Both the position numbers and the translations under genes were made by a program. Positions 30,950 to 40,546 of a DNA stretch of 64,000 nucleotides are shown piece after piece. The stretch is from Promethearchaeota archaeon. Lineage in GTDB: Archaea; Asgardarchaeota; Lokiarchaeia; Helarchaeales; RDOG01. The number at the start of each line of letters is the position of its first letter. The stretch's first letter is position 1. The notes under the pieces are model-generated. The model was not told the origin of the DNA and did no database searches. It saw nothing but the letters and a program-made list of their open reading frames with translations. The stretch lies in contig RDOG01000004.1 of NCBI GenBank assembly GCA_011365055.1, positions 1-64,000 of the forward strand. The letters are read 5' to 3'.

Positions 30950-31594
30950 ATGCCAATTGGGATAATTTTTGCGGATTGGGACAGTCTACACGGTCCTATA
31001 TTAAAAGCAAAATACATGGAAAAAAATATTGATTTTGATATTGAATATTTAAATATATTTTTGCTCCATACCGCAAGTGGCTGGAAAGAATCTGAAGCAC
31101 AAAAACAAGCATTCACGCAATATACAAAATATAACTTAGCGTCCATGTACATTCCAAAAACTGAAGGAAATGTTTTGAGAAGGATGCTTATAGCCATTAT
31201 TCTTGAAACTTATGAAACAAAACCTAATAAATATTATGAGATTTTACAAAATATCAATGTCGATGAATTATTAACTACAGATATCGCTCGAATTGAGAAT
31301 TATCTAAAAAATATCTATGAAAATAAAATTAAAAAAATTTGCCAATCTTTCACGATCGAAGAAATTAAGAAAATGATTCCATTGAAAACTGGTTATTTTA
31401 GGAATAAAATAACGGATAAAACGATTTCAGAATTAAAAGATAAATTTGGCGAATGGGCATTAGATTTTTTAGATCATTTACCACAAAATCTGGAAGTTGA
31501 AAAACTTGAAAATCTCTTTCAACGAACAGAAAATGAAGTTGCCACTTTAATTATTTGGGCAACAGAACATGGAATTATAAGATTGATAGGATAA
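30950..31594 (+). CDS. Longin-like domain protein
   Basis: A 214-aa soluble protein. It opens GIIFADWDSLHGPILKAKY, a hydrophobic strand with a D-x-x-x-GP turn as in longin-domain proteins and similar to the segment at the end of the 995-aa protein. A C-terminal part rich in Lys and helices (FQRTENEVATLIIWATEHGIIRL) looks like a winged helix. It forms a pair with the next gene, 27 bp downstream. I infer a small regulatory module linked to GTPases or membranes. Confidence 0.55.
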   Translation: MPIGIIFADWDSLHGPILKAKYMEKNIDFDIEYLNIFLLHTASGWKESEAQKQAFTQYTKYNLASMYIPKTEGNVLRRMLIAIILETYETKPNKYYEILQNINVDELLTTDIARIENYLKNIYENKIKKICQSFTIEEIKKMIPLKTGYFRNKITDKTISELKDKFGEWALDFLDHLPQNLEVEKLENLFQRTENEVATLIIWATEHGIIRLIG

Positions 31595-31621
31595 ATATCA
31601 TATCCTTACTAGTGATATAAA

Positions 31622-32761
31622 ATGAATAAACCCTATTTTCTTTATATATTGAGTACATCTGGAATTTGCTTATTCTCTTATAATTTTAGAAAAAACATCG
31701 AGAAATTTCAAGAGCAATTATTTAGCGGATTCATTGCAGCAATTTCAAAATTCACTCAAGAATTAAATTCACAACTTGGGTATGCTGAAAAGGAAGAAAA
31801 ATTAGCTTCCATTCCAATAGGGGATAATTTCGAAATACTTCTCACACATAAAAAGAAATATATTGGAGCTTTAATTTCAGAAAGGAAAGATATCGATGAA
31901 GACATGAAAAAATTTAATGAAGATTTAATAAATGGATTTATTAACAAATATAAGAAAGAATTGGAAAATTGGGATGGAGATATTGTAAAATTTGAGGGTT
32001 ATGAGATAGACATTAAAACACTATTTAGAAAAATGACTATTTTTTCATTTCAAATACCAAAATTAAAAGATACTTATGAACAAAAAAAAGACGAACTTAA
32101 AGAATATTCAAACTTAATTGAATTAATTGATGGTAAAAGAGCAATTGATGAAATCTCACGTGCTTTAGAAAAAAGTTATGAAGAGGTTAAACAAATAATT
32201 GCTACACTTTTGTGGAATGGAGTCATAGAACTCAGTGAAAAGGTATATGCAGAAGATATTTTCGAACCTAAAAGGGATCTTTTTTATCTTATTAGAGCTA
32301 AAGACTTAAATTTGGAGAAAGAAGAGTTAAAATCTCACCTTAAAAAAGATCCAAGATTAGAACATTTAGCAGAACTTTATGATTTTGATAGTTTTTTTTT
32401 AGCGCGTAAGTATGATCTTTTAAAAGCAATTGATGGATTCAAAACAGTTTATGATTTATCGAAAGAATTCAAGAATTTAAACATAAATGATATCAAATAT
32501 TTAATCTCTTACTACCTTTCAGAAGGTTCTTACTTGGAAAAAGTCGATCTGTATCCACAAATCATTGAAATTAGTGATAAATTACGTGAAAAACTCCCTC
32601 CAGAAAGCCTTGCTTTATCTTACTCTTTGGAGAATATATGCGACGGAGAAGTATCTTTACTAGAAATTTCAGAAAAAATTGGTGTTTCAATAATGGAAAT
32701 CAAAAAAGTTCTTGATATTCTAGAAAAAAATGTCACTTATGTTAAAAAATATCGAAAATAA
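31622..32761 (+). CDS. ENWDG sensor/longin-like domain plus winged-helix repeats
   Basis: A 379-aa protein. Residues 1-138 have FLYILSTSGICLFSY, FSGFIAAISKF and ENWDG (115-119), the same succession as the C-terminus of the membrane protein at 3-2882. About three DG-x5-EIS winged-helix-like repeats follow (IDGKRAIDEISRAL near 168, IDGFKTVYDLS near 270, CDGEVSLLEISEKIG near 340). There is no membrane segment. Pairing with a longin-like gene suggests a signalling complex; the ligand is unknown. Confidence 0.6.
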   Translation: MNKPYFLYILSTSGICLFSYNFRKNIEKFQEQLFSGFIAAISKFTQELNSQLGYAEKEEKLASIPIGDNFEILLTHKKKYIGALISERKDIDEDMKKFNEDLINGFINKYKKELENWDGDIVKFEGYEIDIKTLFRKMTIFSFQIPKLKDTYEQKKDELKEYSNLIELIDGKRAIDEISRALEKSYEEVKQIIATLLWNGVIELSEKVYAEDIFEPKRDLFYLIRAKDLNLEKEELKSHLKKDPRLEHLAELYDFDSFFLARKYDLLKAIDGFKTVYDLSKEFKNLNINDIKYLISYYLSEGSYLEKVDLYPQIIEISDKLREKLPPESLALSYSLENICDGEVSLLEISEKIGVSIMEIKKVLDILEKNVTYVKKYRK

Positions 32762-32772
32762 AAGTATAATTA

Positions 32773-33546
32773 TTAAGTAATTATTCTAATTTCATTCGCA
32801 TAAACGGATAATTTTGGATCTCTAGCAAAACAAATCAAAGTCACGCCATAGTTCCTTGCTAATTCAATACCTTGTACCATAGGTGCAGTATTTGAAACAA
32901 CCAAGGGAATTCTTGCACGTATTAATTTTAAAATCATACCAGCAGATTGCCTTCCAGTTGAGACTAAAAAACAAGATTGAGAATTTATTTTATTAAGATA
33001 CATATAACCAATTACTTTATCAATAGCGTTGTGCCTTCCAACATCTTCGTAGAATGCAATTAGATCTCCTTTCCAAGAGAATGTTGCAGCTGAATGAGTA
33101 CCCCCAGAAGTTTTCCATATGTTACATTTTTTGTTTAATACTTCTTGAGCATGGAATATTGTATTTATATCTATTTTAAGGGAAAAATCTTCTATTTTTT
33201 CTACATTTTGTTCCCAAGTTTGTTTTATCCCAACACAACCTGAAGAACGTAATTCGGTATATAACTCAATATCTTTTATTTCTTTTTTAGTGTTGATAAA
33301 AATATTGGGATATATTTCTTTAATAAGGTCAATTTCATCAAGATTTTTTAGAAGACCTTCGCTAATTAAATATCCGATAGCCAATTCCTTTAAATCTGTT
33401 GGAAGACAAACAAGACTTGCAACAGGTATGTTATTTAATTTGATATTTAACGTGTATTCAGAAACGGCTTTCACAATTTGTTCTTTGGTTTTTTCTTCTT
33501 TTTTAAATTGAATTATTTTAAATTCCTTTAATATTGGTTCTTTCAT
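32773..33546 (-). CDS. fdhD: FdhD sulfurtransferase for formate dehydrogenase
   Basis: FdhD passes sulfur to the Mo/W-bis-MGD cofactor of formate dehydrogenase. At 257 aa it is family-sized. It shows the conserved SSGCVG loop with the reactive cysteine, TSGGTHSAA, and EDVGRHNAIDKVIG. Only one Cys is present in the loop, where E. coli has a CxxC. It starts immediately after a radical SAM gene (1-bp gap), so they form an operon. No formate dehydrogenase gene is in the window. Confidence 0.92.
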   Translation of the reverse strand: MKEPILKEFKIIQFKKEEKTKEQIVKAVSEYTLNIKLNNIPVASLVCLPTDLKELAIGYLISEGLLKNLDEIDLIKEIYPNIFINTKKEIKDIELYTELRSSGCVGIKQTWEQNVEKIEDFSLKIDINTIFHAQEVLNKKCNIWKTSGGTHSAATFSWKGDLIAFYEDVGRHNAIDKVIGYMYLNKINSQSCFLVSTGRQSAGMILKLIRARIPLVVSNTAPMVQGIELARNYGVTLICFARDPKLSVYANEIRIIT

Positions 33547-33547
33547 T

Positions 33548-34465
33548 TTAAAATATTCCGATTAATAAAGCTTGGTCTAAAAGACTTTTTGCTGTAGATA
33601 AGAATTTATGAGATGTTAACAATGAAGGTTCCCAAACACAACTATAATAACATTTAGAACAATCTTCACAGAAATAACAATTTTTTTGAAAAGTTGGAAG
33701 ACGTTTTCCCTTGGAATTAATAGAAACATTGGTCCAATTATATCTGCACATGGACTTGAATTGATGCCAATTCCCATGAACTAACATGTTTCGATAGGGA
33801 TTTGAGTTTATGACGTTTTTACTTTTTGTTCTTAATAGTTTTTTCCCTAACTCTACCCTAGTTTCACGTTTACAAGGATTAAATGGTTGAAAATTAACAG
33901 CTATATTAAGTTTTTCACAAAATTTTATAGTATCTTCTACAATATCAAGCGTTCCTTCAGGCAAGATGGGAATATCAGCTCTACCAAAAACTGTACATGC
34001 AATTGCATGTGGAATTTTTTTTTCTTTTAAAAGAAATATTGTTTTTACTATCCTTTTAAATAAACCCTTGTGATTTCTAATGTCATCATGAAGCTCATTT
34101 GGAGCATCCAAAGAGATACCAATGGTTGGTTTTTTCTTTAATTTTGAAATAACATCTATATACTTATGTAAAACCAATCCGTTAGTTGATACTTGAGTTT
34201 GCAATAAGGCATATTTCTGAGAAATCTTTATTAAATCTATAAAATTTGGATGAATAGTAGCTTCTCCTCCAGTCATCTGAAGATATAAAGGACGGTATAT
34301 CTTTAATACTCTTTCATAGGTTTCTAAGTCCACATTTCTTCGTTTTAATCTCATTTCTCTTATGACATAACAGAATGGACATCGTAAATTACAATTATCT
34401 GTTACTTCAAAAATGACACTCCATTTTGGTCGCATCCATTGAAATATTTTATTTGGATTTAACAT
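33548..34465 (-). CDS. Radical SAM protein with auxiliary cysteine cluster
   Basis: A 305-aa radical SAM enzyme. C25-x3-C29-x2-C32 (CNLRCPFC) binds the SAM-cleaving 4Fe-4S cluster. QMTGGEATIHP matches the GGE SAM-binding motif. A C-terminal Cys-rich segment (NCYFCEDCSKC plus a further YYSC) resembles a SPASM-type auxiliary cluster. The substrate is unknown. It is co-transcribed with fdhD, so a role in Mo/W-enzyme or formate metabolism is a reasonable inference. Confidence 0.85.
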   Translation of the reverse strand: MLNPNKIFQWMRPKWSVIFEVTDNCNLRCPFCYVIREMRLKRRNVDLETYERVLKIYRPLYLQMTGGEATIHPNFIDLIKISQKYALLQTQVSTNGLVLHKYIDVISKLKKKPTIGISLDAPNELHDDIRNHKGLFKRIVKTIFLLKEKKIPHAIACTVFGRADIPILPEGTLDIVEDTIKFCEKLNIAVNFQPFNPCKRETRVELGKKLLRTKSKNVINSNPYRNMLVHGNWHQFKSMCRYNWTNVSINSKGKRLPTFQKNCYFCEDCSKCYYSCVWEPSLLTSHKFLSTAKSLLDQALLIGIF

Positions 34466-34842
34466 TTTTAAACCTTCAACGTATTTATAATCAATCTAAC
34501 ACTTTTTATATGATTATCAATCGTTTTATGTTGTAAATCTAGTCCATAATTTCCACAAGTTATATATACTCAATATCTCGTTCAAAGAAATAATTTACAT
34601 TGATCATGGCGCTCAAAATCTAAAGATGCATTACTTACTTAATTTTTATCAAATTTATACTAAGCTATTTGTTTATAGTTAGATTTTCATCAATAAGAAA
34701 TAAATATATACAAAGAAATAAAAAAGATTAAACTATTAGATCATTTTTCAAACCAAAAATATCAAGTAATACAAAATGAGCTGATTTTTAAAAATTTTAT
34801 CTAAAAATGGAATAAAATAATAAAAAAATTTGATGAAATATT
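34466..34842. other. 377-bp AT-rich spacer
   Basis: Separates divergent genes. ATAAATATATAC at about 34699-34710 is TATA-like, but it is too far from the next start (34843) to be assigned safely. I see no gene or clear hairpin. Confidence 0.35.
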
Positions 34843-35517
34843 ATGGATTTAGAAAAGCATATCGAATCCTTTGATTTAAAAGATGCAGATAAAAAAACAT
34901 TCCTAAGTGAAATTCGAAAAAAAATCTCTTTTATTCGATATTCTTTAGAAGCAAAAGATGATAAAATTAAAGAATTAAGACAGAAATTAACGAATGCGTT
35001 AGTAAAACAAAAAAAGATGAAACTAATATTAGATGAGATGGAAAAAGAAATTCAAGAGCGTGATAGACTGTATAAAGAGCGGCAAGAATACTTTAAATCC
35101 CAGTTACTCAAAATTAAAGGAGATATTGCTGAAAAAGACGATTTAATTAAAGTATTTCGAGAACAAATAAGTTTATTTGAAGCAAAAATTAAATCTTTTT
35201 CTAAGAATGAGGAAAATGCAAGATTATCCCCTACTGAGGTTATTATGTTAAAAAATGAAGTCGATAATTTAAAGAAAATGACATCAAAAAAGGATAAAGA
35301 AATTGTTGATTTACAAATAAAAATTAATAATTTAATTAAAATTGATGAACAAGATAAAGAAATTATTATCAAAATAGCGTTAAAACTTGGCAAATACCTC
35401 CCAAATATAAGTTTTGAACAAGCTTTTGAATTTATAAAAGATAATACCTATTTAGATGAAAAAGCTCTCGATATTAAAATTAAAGATTATAGAGAATTTT
35501 TCGTTTCTAAAAGATAA
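34843..35517 (+). CDS. Coiled-coil protein
   Basis: A 224-aa protein, Lys/Glu-rich, with a heptad pattern from about residue 20 to 170, then a short C-terminal globular part. No membrane segment and no family recognised. It is probably cytosolic and elongated, perhaps structural or a tether. It stands alone. Confidence 0.6.
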   Translation: MDLEKHIESFDLKDADKKTFLSEIRKKISFIRYSLEAKDDKIKELRQKLTNALVKQKKMKLILDEMEKEIQERDRLYKERQEYFKSQLLKIKGDIAEKDDLIKVFREQISLFEAKIKSFSKNEENARLSPTEVIMLKNEVDNLKKMTSKKDKEIVDLQIKINNLIKIDEQDKEIIIKIALKLGKYLPNISFEQAFEFIKDNTYLDEKALDIKIKDYREFFVSKR

Positions 35518-35633
35518 AATTCTTATAATCTAATTAAAATCTGATAAAATTTTAAGAGATTATTTGTTATATATTAGGGGATGGATACTCATATCTTGAA
35601 ATCTTGATTGATTTAAATCTAAAAATAATAAAA

Positions 35634-36281
35634 TTAGTTTGAATTGTTAAAATATTTAATTAAAGAACTCTCAAATAAATTCCTTCGGAATTCAATTTCC
35701 CCTTTTAGAATTTTTATGGTTTGTGGAAGAATTAATCCATTAACTGCTAATAAATTATACTTAATTGCAAAATCTAATTGATCTTCTGCTTCATCAAGTT
35801 GTAATTTTAAATCAGCTTTCGCATTTTCTAAAGTCTTATAAGTCTTAACAATTAGGTCACCGTGATTTTTGCAACCACCGTTACAATTTATTAATTCTAC
35901 AGTAGATTTAACTCTATGAAGGAATATAATTTTCATCCGTTCAATAAATTCAGGAAATTTCTTATGAGTTTTCTTGCAACGAATGTATCCCACGTCATTG
36001 ACTTTAAAATCATTAAAAAATTCGTTAATTAAAGCATTTTCATCGCCATTAAATTTTTCCGCGGCTCTAAGTAGCACTTCTATTTGTTTTAACGTTTTTT
36101 CGCGTATATCTGGCGATAAAAAAAAACTGTAGACCCAAGACACGATCCCATTAAATAAAAAACCTGCAATACCACGATAGAAACTATTTGTTTGTATCTT
36201 AATATTAGCGAGTGTCTCATCTAATTCTGTAATCCATTGTTCACGAAGAATTTGTTGATTAATTTTGATTAGATTTTCCAT
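35634..36281 (-). CDS. Hypothetical 215-aa protein
   Basis: Mostly helical. One moderately hydrophobic stretch (GIAGFLFNGIVSWVYSFFLS, about 39-58) may be membrane-associated. It also has a short Cys/His cluster NCNGGCKNHG near residue 135. Not recognised. Next gene upstream on the same strand is also a Cys-containing hypothetical, 96 bp away. Confidence 0.5.
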   Translation of the reverse strand: MENLIKINQQILREQWITELDETLANIKIQTNSFYRGIAGFLFNGIVSWVYSFFLSPDIREKTLKQIEVLLRAAEKFNGDENALINEFFNDFKVNDVGYIRCKKTHKKFPEFIERMKIIFLHRVKSTVELINCNGGCKNHGDLIVKTYKTLENAKADLKLQLDEAEDQLDFAIKYNLLAVNGLILPQTIKILKGEIEFRRNLFESSLIKYFNNSN

Positions 36282-36377
36282 TAAACATCAATTTTACATT
36301 TAGCCATTTTTATGTCTAGTGAATAAGAATTAATAACTAGTATTTAAACTTTAAAAAAATTGTTTTAGGAATTCAAT

Positions 36378-36905
36378 TCAACTTAGAATATTGAGGCAAC
36401 CCTTATCCGTCAATTCAATTTCATAATCTAGACCATATGATTTAGCAAGAGGAATAGTTTCAAAGCACCATAGACAACATTTATCAATCAAATCAGAATT
36501 TTTTTTAGATTTATTAGCTAATTTATTAAATTCTTTTCTTAAAGAACAATTTTTTAACTCAAATATGCCTTTCTCTTTTGTATTTTCCAATATTTTTATA
36601 TTTTCCAAGTCTTCGATGAATTCTAATTCATCAATAAACATTTTAATCCCTTCTTTAATCTTGAGTGATTTCGGAAGTTTTGATATCACTCCTTCCATAA
36701 TTTTATAGAGGGAATTCATCTTTAAATTATAAGTGCAGTCTTGATTAAATTTATAATAATTAATTAAACAATCTAGACCATAATTCTCGTAAATATATTC
36801 CGAAGAAATGTAAAATTGCAGGAAAATATATTCTCTTGCTTTTTTAGTTTGCTTTTTTAAATCTTTTACTGATGTTTTATGTGGATCTTTCTTGAATTCG
36901 TTCAT
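36378..36905 (-). CDS. Hypothetical protein with C-terminal cysteine motif
   Basis: A 175-aa helical protein. CCLWCFE and KGCLNI near the C-terminus, with NCSLRK before them, suggest a metal- or cluster-binding site like those in small archaeal redox proteins, but I cannot assign a family. Ends in a short strand-rich tail. Confidence 0.5.
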   Translation of the reverse strand: MNEFKKDPHKTSVKDLKKQTKKAREYIFLQFYISSEYIYENYGLDCLINYYKFNQDCTYNLKMNSLYKIMEGVISKLPKSLKIKEGIKMFIDELEFIEDLENIKILENTKEKGIFELKNCSLRKEFNKLANKSKKNSDLIDKCCLWCFETIPLAKSYGLDYEIELTDKGCLNILS

Positions 36906-37008
36906 TTGAATGTAATCCCTTAAATTTAATTAAGAAATTATGTAAAAAAACAGTAAAAAAAGCTAATCAAATTTGTCATATGTGTGTAATTATCACGCAA
37001 ACAAAAGG

Positions 37009-37959
37009 TTAGGATTTTTTTAGAATTAAATTTGCCTTTTTTGATGCAACTCCAATTTTAGCTATTGCACCAGAATTGAATTTTATATAATCCTGCCAAA
37101 TACCGTCTGAAAAAATGATTCCACTTTCAGGCATATTAGAAATTATCGTTATATCATCACCTTCATAAATTGGACCAAAGATAATATTTGCACCAGAGGT
37201 TTTACTGATAAAAGGTTCTCTCACGGCAAAATAAATATAATTAGCATCCCAAGGAAATTTATATTCATGTTCTCCTGGTGTTTGAATGCCAATGTTAGAT
37301 TTTTTCTTGTGTGTAATTCCATACGCACCCGTGATTATCGAACGAAACCATGCAGTTGACCCTGCACCAGTTGAAAAAATAATTCCACTAGAACTTTGAT
37401 CTTCTTTTTGTCTATTATAATCAATCGTATAACGAGCAGACCCATGCGAATAATGACCTACAAATAAATCATTAACTGCATAAATTGATTGTCCATCATT
37501 CAATTTTGCTTTAATCATTGTAATGTGAGCAATTTCTGTTTTATTATTTTGAATTAAGTCTATATACTCATGAACATCCTCACTATTAAACGGTAAAAGA
37601 ACTCCATCGAATCTCTTTGGATCTGGATTAACAGCAAGAATCAATTGATTATCTAAATATTTGGCTACATTTATCACAAGTCCATCTTGACCTATAACAA
37701 TTACTAAATCGCTTGGACCAAAAAGAAAATTTGGGATGAATTCTTTCTCAATTACTTGATATTTTACTTTTGGTGGTATTGATTTTTTTAGTTTTTCTAA
37801 AGAGAGATAATATTGGTCATGCGCATCTTGATAATCTTTAAAAGATCCCCCCATGTGTTCGATATAAAATTTGGCTTGAGCTTTCGTGTTGAATCGTTCT
37901 ATTAATTCCTCTAGCCAAGTCTTTTTTGTTATTATAACTATTTTTTCAAAAACTGTCAT
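37009..37959 (-). CDS. NAD-kinase-like protein with altered GGDG motif
   Basis: A 316-aa member of the ATP-NAD kinase/diacylglycerol kinase fold. VNDLFVG matches the NE/D region and FSTGAGSTAWF the TPTGSTAY region. The hallmark GGDGT is IGQDGL here. The N-terminal RFNTKAQAKFYIEH block is typical of a divergent NADK-like subgroup. It follows the SPFH gene by 18 bp in the same operon. Altered motif means NAD kinase activity is uncertain; it may act on another nucleotide or lipid or be a sensor. Confidence 0.75.
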   Translation of the reverse strand: MTVFEKIVIITKKTWLEELIERFNTKAQAKFYIEHMGGSFKDYQDAHDQYYLSLEKLKKSIPPKVKYQVIEKEFIPNFLFGPSDLVIVIGQDGLVINVAKYLDNQLILAVNPDPKRFDGVLLPFNSEDVHEYIDLIQNNKTEIAHITMIKAKLNDGQSIYAVNDLFVGHYSHGSARYTIDYNRQKEDQSSSGIIFSTGAGSTAWFRSIITGAYGITHKKKSNIGIQTPGEHEYKFPWDANYIYFAVREPFISKTSGANIIFGPIYEGDDITIISNMPESGIIFSDGIWQDYIKFNSGAIAKIGVASKKANLILKKS

Positions 37960-37977
37960 CGAAACATCAATTGAATT

Positions 37978-38838
37978 TTATTTTTGATTCAATAATTGAC
38001 TAAGAATTTCAGATGTAATCGTGAGATTTCCAATTCTATTAGCGTTTCGGGCCAAATCTTTCAATGCTAATGCTAATAATTGCTTAGAATCTAATTTTAA
38101 ATAAGGTTGTAATTCTAATTCTGTTGCTTTAGACTTGAATTCTGCTTCTTTTAGCTCATTTTCACCTTGTAAAGCTATTAAATTTTGCTTTTTTTCTTCC
38201 AAGGTTATCTCAGTTGCTAATTGATTTTCCTTTATTTTACGTTCTTGTTCAACAGCAGCTGCACGTCGTGCATAAATAGCTTGATCTGCTTTCTTTTGAA
38301 GATTTTCTCGATATTCTGCTTCTAATGCCTTAGACATTTCAGGTGTTGGTCGAATTGAGTTAAACGTCAAGTTTAACAATTCAACACCCATTTCTTTTAA
38401 TAGGGGTTCGTCTTTAGCCTTTTCTAATACATTTCGCGCTAATTCTTCAGAGATTTTTATTGCATCTTCCAGATCGAGCTTCAAGACTTCAGCTTTCGTG
38501 TGCATTTGAACTATGTTTTTAATTCTAAGTTCTAATTTCTCTGGATCATCCGTCTTATATGCTTTTGTCACGAGATCGATACTATAATCCAAGATAGATG
38601 CCATTTTTTTCGGATCTTTAATTTGATAGGTAAAATGTCCTTGAAGAGTAATTTCTTGATAGTTGCCTGTTATTTCATTAAATATAAAATGTGAATCTTG
38701 CGTCACTGCTGTGATTACCACGATATTTGTATGATATTTTAAATAAAAAAAACTAATACCTCTACCAATTTTTTTAATTTTTCCAGACGTGTATTTTACT
38801 ATGAATTGAGAGGGTTCTCCTTTAAAATAACCTACCAT
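37978..38838 (-). CDS. SPFH/band 7 domain protein
   Basis: A 286-aa protein. An N-terminal SPFH domain of about 170 residues is followed by an Ala/Glu-rich coiled coil (ARRAAAVEQERKIKEN) and a C-terminal helical tail. No membrane segment is visible, unlike stomatin-type SPFH proteins, so it may associate peripherally. It is first in an operon with the NAD-kinase-like gene. It probably forms oligomeric scaffolds. The partner role is inferred from gene order. Confidence 0.8.
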   Translation of the reverse strand: MVGYFKGEPSQFIVKYTSGKIKKIGRGISFFYLKYHTNIVVITAVTQDSHFIFNEITGNYQEITLQGHFTYQIKDPKKMASILDYSIDLVTKAYKTDDPEKLELRIKNIVQMHTKAEVLKLDLEDAIKISEELARNVLEKAKDEPLLKEMGVELLNLTFNSIRPTPEMSKALEAEYRENLQKKADQAIYARRAAAVEQERKIKENQLATEITLEEKKQNLIALQGENELKEAEFKSKATELELQPYLKLDSKQLLALALKDLARNANRIGNLTITSEILSQLLNQK

Positions 38839-39375
38839 TTCATTATCACTTTAAAATTTTTATTATAAATGTATTCATAAACTTACTTTAATTGATTTCG
38901 ATAGAATTTCTTTAAAAATTATATGGTTTCATAAGTCAGAGGACCATTTTTATAGCATTTTTATAAATGTTCATTCAATTATTTTAAAAAATAAAATAGA
39001 ATGAATTAAATTATGAATAGAAATAAGTTGATTAATTTATTTCTAATCACTTTTTTTTTAATTTTATATAAATTTTAACAATTTGAGTAATTTAGCAGAA
39101 TTAAAATAATTTCTTATAATTTATAAATGACTTTCTAATACAAGCAAAATTTCAAAAAAATATTACGATAATTTTAATAACAGATGAAATTTTTTAATCA
39201 AATTTCGAAAAATTATGGTTAAAAAGAAATATTGAGCTTAAAGTGAGATTGAAATCATTAAAAGTCCATTAAAAATAATATCATGGACTTGTAATGTTCC
39301 CTAGTATAATTTAATTTGAGAGCGGTCTCATTAAAAATTAAAATAGAATAAATAAAGAAATGTGGGAAATATTAT
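38839..39375. other. 537-bp intergenic region upstream of the dehydratase operon
   Basis: Very AT-rich, with no gene. Two palindromes lie near the operon. AAGTCCAT (39262-39269) pairs with ATGGACTT (39283-39290). TGAGA-GCGG-TCTCA lies at 39317-39330, about 46 bp before the start codon. The second could be an operator overlapping the promoter. Confidence 0.45.
39317..39330. promoter_or_regulatory. Operator-like palindrome before the dehydratase operon
   Basis: TGAGA and TCTCA flank GCGG, standing out as GC-rich in AT-rich DNA. Position just upstream of the start suggests a repressor site or short leader hairpin. Confidence 0.35.
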
Positions 39376-40530
39376 ATGATGAATGAATTAATGGAATATT
39401 CCTTAAATAGACCTGCTGAATTAATTAAATTGCGTGCTAAAGGAACTAAAGTCATCGGATATTTTGCCGGAGACTTCATTCCTGAGGAACTTATTTATGC
39501 TGCAGGTGCAATTCCGATATGTTTACTACATGGCGGTGATAACCGCTCAGTTGATGAAGCACTAGCCTATACCACGCGGTTGCTCTGTCCATTTTCAAGA
39601 GCACAAATTGGTCAGAGATTCACGAAGGAACAGCCATATTATACAATGCTAGACTTGTTAATTTCTCCAGTATCGTGCCAGCATTTACGCAGGGCTGGAG
39701 ACGTGTGGGAAGAATTTTCAGGCGTGCCCGTTTTCAGGGTTGGAGTTGGGTTAAAACAAAATGAAGTTGGAGCACAATGGTATGCAGATGCATTGAAGCT
39801 CATGCAAGATAGATTAGAGGAGTTAACCGGAAATAAGATTACGCATGAAAAGCTAAAAGAAGCGATTGAAATATATGCAAAAATAAGAGAACTCTTGAAA
39901 AAGATAAGTTTATTACGTAAGAGTCCTAACCCATCCATTAGTACAGTTGATTTTATCAAGCTCAACCACTTGTCTTACTTGCTTGCCCCAGAGGTAATGG
40001 TGGAAAGATTAGAATCTCTTTATGAGGAATTAAAAAAGAAAAAAGAGGAGGAGTCTAATAATAAACCTAGGTTAATGATAGTTGGTCCTGCAATTGCATT
40101 GGGCGATAATAAGATTTTTAGTCTTATAGAGGATGCAGGCGCAACGGTTGTAGTTGAGAATTTTTGTGAGGGAGTAAGAAATTACTGGACAGATATTGAT
40201 ATCAATAATGGTAACCTAATTGCAGCTTTAGCCCAAAGAAATATCGTTAAACGACCCGCTTGTGCCTTCATGCGGGATTCACTAAGGCCGAGTCTAAATT
40301 TTATCTTGAAGCTTGCCAAAGAATTCAATATTGATGGTATTATCTACTATTGGATGAAGTACTGCGAAACCTATGAAATCGAGAGTCTTTATATTATTGA
40401 AAAACTGCAAGATGAAGGTATACCCATTATCTTGCTTGAATCAGAGTATATAGCTAATGAGGCTCAATCAATGAAGACAAAGATAGAAGGAATCATTGAA
40501 ATAATAAAATCAAAAAAGGCAATGCTATAA
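39376..40530 (+). CDS. 2-hydroxyacyl-CoA dehydratase / BcrC-type subunit
   Basis: A 384-aa subunit of the HgdB/BcrC family, which with its partner forms the ATP-activated 4Fe-4S dehydratase or reductase core. It has the family features: KVIGYFAGDFIPEELIYAAGA at the N-terminus, LCPFSRAQ, SCQHLRR, and YWMKYCE near residue 340 as cluster cysteine. It starts the operon (subunit, subunit, activase). The substrate cannot be read: dehydratase and benzoyl-CoA-type reductase subunits look alike, but the single activase favours a dehydratase. Anaerobic chemistry is implied. Confidence 0.88.
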   Translation: MMNELMEYSLNRPAELIKLRAKGTKVIGYFAGDFIPEELIYAAGAIPICLLHGGDNRSVDEALAYTTRLLCPFSRAQIGQRFTKEQPYYTMLDLLISPVSCQHLRRAGDVWEEFSGVPVFRVGVGLKQNEVGAQWYADALKLMQDRLEELTGNKITHEKLKEAIEIYAKIRELLKKISLLRKSPNPSISTVDFIKLNHLSYLLAPEVMVERLESLYEELKKKKEEESNNKPRLMIVGPAIALGDNKIFSLIEDAGATVVVENFCEGVRNYWTDIDINNGNLIAALAQRNIVKRPACAFMRDSLRPSLNFILKLAKEFNIDGIIYYWMKYCETYEIESLYIIEKLQDEGIPIILLESEYIANEAQSMKTKIEGIIEIIKSKKAML

Positions 40531-40546
40531 ATTGGAGGTAATAAAT

